DNA of 11,459 nt, from the NCBI GenBank assembly GCA_903834645.1, contig CAILKA010000578.1, positions 1-11,459 of the forward strand. Reading direction: 5' to 3'. The translations under genes were made by a program, and so were the position numbers. This document shows, piece after piece, positions 1-5,379 of this stretch (the first letter of the stretch is position 1; every line of letters starts with the position of its first letter). The notes below the pieces were generated by a model, which was not told the origin of the DNA, did no database searches, and saw only the letters and a list, made by a program, of their open reading frames with translations. This DNA comes from an uncultured beta proteobacterium. Its GTDB lineage: Bacteria > Pseudomonadota > Gammaproteobacteria > Burkholderiales > Burkholderiaceae_C.

Positions 1-389
1 AGCAGCGGGACGACGCGCTCGACGAGCGGATCGTTGGCGTGGATCTCGCGCGTGAGGTCGTAGAGCCGGCGCGTGGGATAGATCGCCCTCGGGCGCTGCA
101 GCTGGTAGAGATGGCCGCGCGCTGCCAGTGTCTTGACGATGGCGTGGCAGCTGCTCTTGGGCATGTCGGCCAGCCGCGCCAGCTCGGTCAGCGACAGCGG
201 CCGCTGCACGCGGTGGAACACCTCGAAGACGGCGAGCACGCGCTCCACCGTGGCCACGCCTTCGCCTGCGGCGCGACGGGAGGCGGCAGGCGGGGCCGCG
301 TCCTCGGCGCCATCCGCCCGTTCAGCTGGCTGAACACTTGATGGATCAGGCGGAACATTCGGGATAGCGAGAGGTATTTCGTTCGGCAT
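1..389 (-). CDS. IclR-family transcriptional regulator, N-terminal part (runs off left edge)
   Basis: This is the 5' part of a minus-strand gene; the rest lies beyond position 1. The frame reads through a typical IclR winged-helix N-terminus: TVERVLAVFEVFHRVQRPLS, then LTELARLADMPKSSCHAIVK (helix-turn-helix around positions 150-200), then a wing with GHLYQLQRPRAIYPTRRLYD. The C-terminal effector-binding domain is not in the window. IclR proteins usually control an adjacent, often divergent, catabolic operon and sense a pathway acid or CoA-related metabolite, so this is the likely regulator of the operon starting at 441. The start is uncertain. ATG at 389 gives MPNEIPLA. An upstream in-frame ATG at 410 would leave only 30 bp between the divergent genes. 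A GTG at 257 lies just before the conserved domain. The codons between 389 and about 310 are AT-richer and untypical, so the true start may be further downstream. The family call is firm; specificity is unknown. Confidence 0.85.
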   Translation of the reverse strand, partial: MPNEIPLAIPNVPPDPSSVQPAERADGAEDAAPPAASRRAAGEGVATVERVLAVFEVFHRVQRPLSLTELARLADMPKSSCHAIVKTLAARGHLYQLQRPRAIYPTRRLYDLTREIHANDPLVERVVPL

Positions 390-440
390 GGTGAACGCAG
401 ATTCTTCCATGGGAACGTTCTACCGCCTAGCATCGGCCCC
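338..440. promoter_or_regulatory. Divergent control region with repeated GAAC/GTTC half-sites
   Basis: This stretch separates the IclR-type regulator from the operon and is visibly less GC-rich than its surroundings. It contains GGAACATTC at 352-360, an 18-bp imperfect palindrome at 380-397, and GGAACGTTC at 412-420, whose last eight bases are a perfect palindrome. Repeated short palindromes between a divergent regulator and its target are what one expects of operators. No convincing -35/-10 pair or Shine-Dalgarno sequence before 441 could be identified by eye. The regulatory role is inferred from position and symmetry. Part of the region is coding if the regulator starts at 389 or 410. Confidence 0.45.
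380..397. repeat. Imperfect 18-bp palindrome, possible operator
   Basis: CGTTCGGCATGGTGAACG is symmetric at 7 of 9 base pairs (CGTTC...GAACG with a CA/TG centre). It overlaps the proposed ATG at 389 of the IclR-type gene. It shares its GTTC/GAAC arms with the two GGAACRTTC boxes on either side. It is a candidate autoregulatory binding site; nothing in the sequence proves binding. Confidence 0.35.
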
Positions 441-1253
441 ATGACGGCTCCCGATCCCGCAGATTCCTCGAGCACCCGAGCCCCGGCCACGCAGCTGCGC
501 ATCGAGCAGCGCCCGGACGGTGGGTGCTGGATCACGATCGACCGCGCGGCCAAGCACAACGCGCTGGCGCGCACGGTGCTGGCGGAGCTGGCCGCGGCGG
601 TACGCAGCCTCGGGGCACAGCCCGCGCTGCGCTACCTCGTGATCACGGGGGCCGGCGAGCGCTACTTCGCCGCCGGCGGCGACCTGCGCGACCTGGCCAG
701 CGTGCGCGACGAGGCCGGTGTGCACGCGATGATGGACGAGGCCGGCGGCGCACTCGACGCCGTGCGGCGCTGCCCGGTGCCGGTGCTGGCCTACCTGAAC
801 GGCGATGCGATCGGCGGTGGTGCCGAGCTCGCACTGGCCTGCGACCTGCGGCTGCAGGCCTCGCACGCGCGCATCGGCTACATCCAGGCCCGGCTGGCGA
901 TCACCTCGGCCTGGGGCGGCGGGCCCGATCTGTACGGGCTCATCGGCCCGGCGCGCGCGCTTCGCATGATGAGCCGGGCCGAGCTCGTGGACGCCGAGCA
1001 GGCGCTGGCCTGGGGCCTGGCGGATTCGGTGATCCGCGACGGCCCCGACGGCGAGGACCTGCGCGCCTTCGTCCGGCCGATTGCGGCCTGCGCACCGCAG
1101 GTGCTGCGCGGCATCAAGGCGCAGGCCATGGCCGCGCGAGGGGGTGCGAGCTGGACTGCACACCGGCAGGTGGAGCGCGAGCACTTCGTGCGCACCTGGC
1201 TGCACGACGACCACTGGGCCGCCGCCGACAAGCTTCTTTCCAAGGGCACGTGA
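441..1253 (+). CDS. Crotonase (enoyl-CoA hydratase/isomerase) family protein, possible malonyl-type acyl-CoA decarboxylase
   Basis: This 270-residue protein has the usual crotonase length and fold signatures. The first oxyanion-hole segment is YFAAGGDLRDL (about 75-85). The second is GDAIGGGAELALACDLRL (121-138), with Glu129 at the place of the first catalytic Glu of enoyl-CoA hydratase. The second catalytic Glu is absent: in the segment RIGYIQARLAITSAWGGG (144-161) its place is taken by Gln149. Hydratases of this fold normally need both acids. Loss of the second one and the SAWGGG motif recall methylmalonyl/ethylmalonyl-CoA decarboxylases (E. coli YgfG/ScpB, animal ECHDC1). YgfG also sits next to a B12 mutase in E. 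coli. Decarboxylation of a mutase-linked malonyl-CoA ester is therefore my preferred role; an isomerase or hydratase of another substrate is possible. It is the first gene of the operon, and its TGA overlaps the next ATG by one base (TGATG). No clear ribosome binding site precedes it. Confidence 0.88.
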   Translation: MTAPDPADSSSTRAPATQLRIEQRPDGGCWITIDRAAKHNALARTVLAELAAAVRSLGAQPALRYLVITGAGERYFAAGGDLRDLASVRDEAGVHAMMDEAGGALDAVRRCPVPVLAYLNGDAIGGGAELALACDLRLQASHARIGYIQARLAITSAWGGGPDLYGLIGPARALRMMSRAELVDAEQALAWGLADSVIRDGPDGEDLRAFVRPIAACAPQVLRGIKAQAMAARGGASWTAHRQVEREHFVRTWLHDDHWAAADKLLSKGT

Positions 1254-2881
1254 TGACCCATCCCCGTCCCACCCCCAGCCCGGCCCCGAGCCCCGAGCCC
1301 GCGCTCGGCACGGTCAGCCGCAGCGGCATCCCCGTGCCTGCGGGCGTTCACGCCGATGCCGTCGATCCGGCGCGCGTCGGCCGGCCGGGCGAGTACCCCT
1401 TCACGCGCGGCATCTTTCCCGACGGCTACCAGGGTCGCCTGTGGACGATCCGGCAGTACTCGGGCTTCGGCACGGCCGAGGAGTCCAACGCCCGCTACAA
1501 GTTCCTGCTCGAGCAGGGGCAGACCGGCCTGTCCGTGGCCCTGGACCTGCCCACGCAGTGCGGGCTCGACCCGAACCACCCGATGGCCCGCCCCGAGATC
1601 GGCAAGGTGGGCGTGTCGCTGTCCAACCTGAGCGAGGCGGAGATCCTGTTCCAGGGCATCGACCTGGCCTCCATCTCCACCTCCTTCACGATCAACGGCA
1701 CGGCAGCCATCGTCTATGCGATGTACCTGGCCGTGGCCGACAAGCAGGGCGTGCCGCGCAGCAAGCTCACGGGCACGATCCAGAACGACATCCTCAAGGA
1801 GTACGTGGCGCGGGGCACGTGGATCTTCCCGGTGCGCCCGTCGATGCGGCTGATCGCCGACTCGATCCTGTACGCCAACGACGTGACGCCGCGCTTCAAC
1901 CCCATCAGCATCGCCGGCGCCCACGTGCGCGATGCGGGCGCCACCGCCGCCGAGGAGATGGCCTACACGCTGGCCAATGGGCTGGCTTACGTGGACGAAC
2001 TGCGCGCGCGCGGTGGGGACGTGGAGAAGTTTGCCAAGCGGCTGTCCTTCTTCTTCTATGTCCACATGGACTTCTTCGACGAGATCGCCAAGTTTCGCGC
2101 CGGCCGGCGGCTGTGGGCGCGGCTGATGAAGGAGCGCTACGGCGCACAGGATCCGAAGGCCCAGCACTTCCGCTTCGGCGTGGTGTGCGGAGGCTCGTCG
2201 CTCGTGGCGCCCCAGCCCTACAACAACGTGGTGCGCGTGGCGGTGGAGACGATGGCCGCCGTGCTGGGCGGCGCGCAGTCGATCTTCACGTGCGCCCTGG
2301 ACGAGGCCTTCCAGATACCCACCGAATTCTCGGCCGAGCTGGCGCTGCGCACGCAGCAGCTCATCGCCTATGAGTCGGGCATCGCACGCACGGTCGATCC
2401 GCTGGGCGGCAGCTACTTCGTGGAGCAGCACACCGACCGCATGGAGGAGATGATCGTGCAGGTGATGGCCGAGATCGATGCCTACGGAGGCGTGATCCGG
2501 GCCATCGAGGACGGCTGGCTGCAGCGGCGGCTGGCCGAGCGCGGCCTGGAGCGCAAGCGCGCCACCGACAGTGGGCAGCAGGTGGTGGTCGGCGTGAACC
2601 ACTTCCGCAAGGTCGACGAAGTGATGGGCGTGGGCGACGTCTTCAAGCTCGATCCCGGCGTGGCCCGGCGCGCCCTCGACAAGTACCAGCGCGTGCTCGA
2701 CACGCGCGACGCGCACGCCGTGCAGGCCACGCTCGCGAGCCTGTCGCGCGCCGCCACCCACGATCGCGAGAACCTGATGCCCTACCTGGTGGACTGCTGC
2801 CACGCCTACGCGACCGTGGGCGAGATGGTGGCCTGCCTGAAGGAGCAGTGGGGCGAGTTCCAGGAGCCGGTGAACCTATGA
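1253..2881 (+). CDS. B12-dependent acyl-CoA mutase, large (catalytic) subunit, methylmalonyl-CoA mutase family
   Basis: This 542-residue subunit corresponds to the substrate-binding TIM barrel of two-subunit mutases (about 560 residues); the B12 domain is encoded by the next gene. Numbers in brackets are Propionibacterium mutase residues recalled from structure papers. Conserved are TIRQYSGFGTAEESN with Tyr69 [89], GTIQNDILKEYVAR with Thr175, Gln177 and Arg187 [195, 197, 207], Asn216 [236], His224 [244], RLSFFF with Arg263, Ser265 and Phe267 [283, 285, 287], Gln342-Ser343 [361-362] and Glu351 [370]. Tyr/Arg at 69/187 is the signature for a carboxylated substrate such as methylmalonyl-CoA; isobutyryl-CoA mutase has Phe/Gln. 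However, SGYH is AGAH (Ala223), the HSQTSG motif is GVVCGG (309-314), and LHTN is IFTC (344-347). The substrate is thus probably not plain methylmalonyl-CoA. The N-terminus is Pro-rich. The stop overlaps the next start by 4 bp (ATGA), as expected for obligate partners. Confidence 0.93.
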   Translation: MTHPRPTPSPAPSPEPALGTVSRSGIPVPAGVHADAVDPARVGRPGEYPFTRGIFPDGYQGRLWTIRQYSGFGTAEESNARYKFLLEQGQTGLSVALDLPTQCGLDPNHPMARPEIGKVGVSLSNLSEAEILFQGIDLASISTSFTINGTAAIVYAMYLAVADKQGVPRSKLTGTIQNDILKEYVARGTWIFPVRPSMRLIADSILYANDVTPRFNPISIAGAHVRDAGATAAEEMAYTLANGLAYVDELRARGGDVEKFAKRLSFFFYVHMDFFDEIAKFRAGRRLWARLMKERYGAQDPKAQHFRFGVVCGGSSLVAPQPYNNVVRVAVETMAAVLGGAQSIFTCALDEAFQIPTEFSAELALRTQQLIAYESGIARTVDPLGGSYFVEQHTDRMEEMIVQVMAEIDAYGGVIRAIEDGWLQRRLAERGLERKRATDSGQQVVVGVNHFRKVDEVMGVGDVFKLDPGVARRALDKYQRVLDTRDAHAVQATLASLSRAATHDRENLMPYLVDCCHAYATVGEMVACLKEQWGEFQEPVNL

Positions 2882-3315
2882 GCGATTCAAATGCCCCGCC
2901 CGCACCGTTGCCCTTGTCGGGTCGGCGTATCCTGATCGGCAAGCCCGGACTGGACGGGCACGACATCGGCGCCAAGATCGTGGCCCTCACGCTGCGCGAT
3001 GCGGGGGCCGAGGTGATCTACACCGGGCTGCGCCGCAGCCCGGGGCAGATCGCGCAGGTGGCGGTGGACGAGGGGGTGGACGCCGTGGGGCTGAGCATCC
3101 TGTCGGGCAGCCACAAGGAGCTCGTGGCGGACGTCTACGCCGAGCTGCGAGCCCGCCACGCGGGCGACGTGAAGGTGTTCCTGGGTGGCACGATCCCCAC
3201 CGAGGACCATGCCGGACTCCTCGAGCAGGGGGTGTCGGCCATCTTCACCGCCGACATGCCGCTGGAGCAGGTCGTGGCGCGGCTGGCGGCGGCGCTCGAC
3301 GCCTCCCCCCGATGA
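2878..3315 (+). CDS. B12-binding small subunit of the acyl-CoA mutase
   Basis: This 145-residue protein matches the stand-alone cobalamin-binding subunits of two-subunit mutases (about 135-145 residues). All base-off/His-on motif elements are present: DGHDIG at 26-31 (Asp26, lower-axial ligand His28, Gly31), Ser73-x-Leu75 in GLSILSGSH, and Gly103-Gly104 in FLGGTIP. The domain is a Rossmann-like fold that carries adenosylcobalamin and docks on the barrel subunit encoded immediately upstream. The chosen start, ATG at 2878, overlaps the large-subunit stop by 4 bp. An in-frame ATG at 2848 would add ten residues translated out of frame with the large subunit and is unlikely. The N-terminal dozen residues are Ala/Pro-rich linker. 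Unlike the large subunit, it shows no missing key residue. Confidence 0.95.
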   Translation: MSDSNAPPAPLPLSGRRILIGKPGLDGHDIGAKIVALTLRDAGAEVIYTGLRRSPGQIAQVAVDEGVDAVGLSILSGSHKELVADVYAELRARHAGDVKVFLGGTIPTEDHAGLLEQGVSAIFTADMPLEQVVARLAAALDASPR

Positions 3316-3325
3316 GCGCAGCTCG

Positions 3326-4459
3326 ATGAGCGGGCCGCTTGCCGGTGTGCGGGTGCTGGAGGTCAGCCACATGCTGGCCGGCCCCTATTGCGGACTGCTG
3401 CTGGCCGACATGGGCGCAGACGTCATCAAGATCGAGCCGCCCGAGGGCGACATCGCGCGCCGCGTCAGCCCGCACCAGATCGGCCCGCACAACGCCTACT
3501 TCGCGAGCCTGAACCGCAGCAAGCGCAGCGTGGTGCTGGATCTGGCCAGCCCGCAGGGGCGCGCCGAGCTCGAGCGCCTGGCCTCCCATGCGCACGCGCT
3601 CGTGACGAACCTGCGCCCTTCGGCAATCAGGAAGCTCGGGCTCACCTACGAGGCCCTGCGCGGCTGCAACGAACGCCTCGTGTGCGTGGCCCTCACCGGC
3701 TACGGCCTGGAGGGGCCCTACGCGGAGAACCCCGCCTACGACTACGTGATCCAGGCGCTCACGGGCGTGATGGAGCTGACCGGTGAGCCCGATGCGCCCC
3801 CGGCCAAGGCCGGGTACTCGGCGGTGGACAACTCGGCCGGCCTGGCTGCAGCCATGGGGCTCTTGGCCAAGCTCGTCGAAGGCCGGGGAGGGCAGGTCGA
3901 TGTCGCCATGTACGACGTGATGCTGTCGCAGCTGAACTACCTGGCGGGTGCCGCGCTCAACGCGGGCGAGGTGGTGCGCCGGCTCGCCCGCTCCTCGCAT
4001 CCGTACATGGTGCCCGCGCAGATCTTTCCCACCGCACAGGGCTGGCTCACGCTCTTCATCACGCACGACAAGTTCTGGCAGGCCTTCTGTGGCGAGGGGG
4101 GGCGGCCCGAGTGGCAGCAAGACCCGCTCTTTGCGACGATGGCGGCGCGCCGGGCGCACCGCGAGCCCGTGCTGGCCGCCATCGGCGAGGTGCTGATGCA
4201 GGCCAGCGCCGCGCAGTGGGTGCAGCGGCTGGCGCCCTTGGGCCTGGTGGTGGCCGAGGTGGGCACGCTCGATCAGGCGTTGGACAGCCCGCTCACGCAG
4301 GCACGCGGCCTGGTGGTCGACCTGGGCGCGCAGCCGCAGGCGCCGGGGCTGCGCGCCGTGGGCAGCGCGGTCCGCTTCGAGGGTTACACGCCGAGCTATG
4401 GCCTGCCCCCGTTGCTCGACGAGCACCGCAGCGAGGTGCTGGGAGGCGCGTGGCCGTGA
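3326..4459 (+). CDS. Class III (CaiB/BaiF family) acyl-CoA:carboxylate CoA-transferase
   Basis: The protein has 377 residues, slightly short for a family usually near 400. The N-terminus GVRVLEVSHMLAGPYCGLLL followed by ADMGADVIKIEPPEGD (29-42) is the standard CaiB/BaiF opening. NPAYDYVIQALTGVMELTGE (135-154) and GYSAVDNSAG (163-172) follow, with Asp168 at the position of the catalytic Asp that forms the acyl-anhydride and aspartyl-CoA intermediates. GQVDVAMYDVMLS (189-201) and a C-terminal LDEH block (364-367) complete the family pattern. Such enzymes move CoA from a donor such as succinyl-CoA to a carboxylic acid; some members are racemases. Placed between the mutase and its G protein, it probably makes the mutase's CoA-ester substrate or recycles CoA from a product. 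It starts 10 bp after the small-subunit stop; the ATG at 3312 is out of frame. The substrate cannot be read from the sequence. Confidence 0.92.
   Translation: MSGPLAGVRVLEVSHMLAGPYCGLLLADMGADVIKIEPPEGDIARRVSPHQIGPHNAYFASLNRSKRSVVLDLASPQGRAELERLASHAHALVTNLRPSAIRKLGLTYEALRGCNERLVCVALTGYGLEGPYAENPAYDYVIQALTGVMELTGEPDAPPAKAGYSAVDNSAGLAAAMGLLAKLVEGRGGQVDVAMYDVMLSQLNYLAGAALNAGEVVRRLARSSHPYMVPAQIFPTAQGWLTLFITHDKFWQAFCGEGGRPEWQQDPLFATMAARRAHREPVLAAIGEVLMQASAAQWVQRLAPLGLVVAEVGTLDQALDSPLTQARGLVVDLGAQPQAPGLRAVGSAVRFEGYTPSYGLPPLLDEHRSEVLGGAWP
4441..4446 (+). promoter_or_regulatory. Shine-Dalgarno GGGAGG deciding the GTG start at 4456
   Basis: GGGAGG lies inside the 3' end of the CoA-transferase gene. 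It is nine bases before GTG 4456 and only three before GTG 4450, which favours the former as the start of the MeaB-type gene. Confidence 0.6.
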
Positions 4460-5379
4460 GCCGCCCGCCCCTGGACAGGCGCGCCCTCGGGCGTGAGCTG
4501 ACGCTGCTGGCCAATGCCTCGGCGCAGGCGCTGCTGGCCCGGCCCGCATCGGCCCGCGCCGCTGCACCCGCGCGCCGCATCGGCCTGACGGGTGCGCCTG
4601 GGGCGGGCAAGAGCACGCTGGCCGGCCGCCTGGCCCTGCACCGCGCGCGCGCCGGCGGGCTGCGCATGGGCGTGCTCGCGGTCGACCCGAGCAGCCCGCA
4701 CACGGGCGGCGCGATCCTGGGTGACCGCATCCGCATGGATGACCTGCCTGGCAGCGCGGAGCTCTACATTCGCTCCATCGGTTCGCGCACGAGCAGCGAC
4801 GGTCTGTCGGACAACCTGCCCGAGATGCTCGAGCTCATGGACGCCCACGGCTTCGACGAGGTGCTGCTCGAGACCGTGGGCGTGGGCCAGGCCGAGTACG
4901 CCGCGCGCGCGCAGGTGGACACCCTGGTGCTGGTGCTGCTGCCCGACAGCGGCGATGTGGTGCAGGCGATGAAGGCCGGCATCATGGAACTGGCCGACCT
5001 GTACGTGGTCAACAAGGCCGACCTGCCGGGTGCGCCGCGCATGGCCGCCGACATCCAGCGCATCGCGGCCTTCGCGCGCCACGCGCCGGGGGCGTGGAAG
5101 CCCCCGGTGCTGCTCACTTCGTCCCAGGAGCCCGGCTCGATCGCCGCCCTGTCCGAGGCCATCGACGAGCACGGCCGCTGGCTGCACTCACACGGCCAGT
5201 GCGAGGCCCTGCTCGCCAGCCGCGCGCGCTACCGGCTGAGCCGGGTGCTCGAGCGGTTGCTGGCCGAGCAGGTGCGTGCACTCGACGAGACGGCGCTGCG
5301 CGCGCCCTTGTCCGCGCAGGTGCAAGGCGTGCTGCGCAGCCTGGAGGGCCTGCCGTGCGTTCACGGGGGGGCACCATGA
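4456..5379 (+). CDS. MeaB/ArgK-family GTPase, chaperone of the B12 mutase
   Basis: This 307-residue P-loop GTPase belongs to the family that gates cofactor loading and protects or reactivates B12 mutases (MeaB, human MMAA). Visible are G1 GAPGAGKS (47-54), the family block DPSSPHTGGAILGDRIRM (77-94), G3 ETVGVGQAE (139-147) and G4 NKAD (186-189). The segment that forms switch III in MeaB usually reads like RGTLGG; here it is RTSSDGLSDN (111-120), an unusual variant. The N-terminal arm is shorter than usual (family about 330 residues). The start is a GTG at 4456: GGGAGG at 4441-4446 is nine bases upstream, and the GTGA overlaps the transferase stop. A GTG at 4450 is in frame but too close to that site. 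Its presence beside the mutase subunits supports a functional, dedicated mutase system. Confidence 0.93.
   Translation: MSRPPLDRRALGRELTLLANASAQALLARPASARAAAPARRIGLTGAPGAGKSTLAGRLALHRARAGGLRMGVLAVDPSSPHTGGAILGDRIRMDDLPGSAELYIRSIGSRTSSDGLSDNLPEMLELMDAHGFDEVLLETVGVGQAEYAARAQVDTLVLVLLPDSGDVVQAMKAGIMELADLYVVNKADLPGAPRMAADIQRIAAFARHAPGAWKPPVLLTSSQEPGSIAALSEAIDEHGRWLHSHGQCEALLASRARYRLSRVLERLLAEQVRALDETALRAPLSAQVQGVLRSLEGLPCVHGGAP

Noticed and set aside
338..368. TTGATG (338-343) with downstream GATAGC (363-368) as a sigma-70 promoter
   Set aside because: The spacing is 19 bp and the -10 match is poor, so it is not reported as a promoter.
524..1252. In-frame upstream extension of the mutase large subunit (open from 524)
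   Set aside because: The added residues are an Arg/Ala/Gly-rich out-of-frame reading of the crotonase gene. Mutase homology begins after ATG 1253.
878..2803. Long open frame on the minus strand (641 codons) opposite the crotonase and mutase genes
   Set aside because: It is the antisense shadow of GC-rich codon usage. It is rich in His/Arg/Gly/Ala without domain motifs, and the plus strand encodes clearly conserved proteins.
3245..4567. Minus-strand open frame of 440 codons opposite the CoA-transferase
   Set aside because: No recognisable motif; its composition is that of an antisense frame.
5365..5371. Run of seven G as a possible frameshift site at the end of the MeaB-type gene
   Set aside because: Both the upstream gene and the downstream ligase read in intact frames with an ATGA overlap. 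The run is better explained as the ligase's ribosome binding site.
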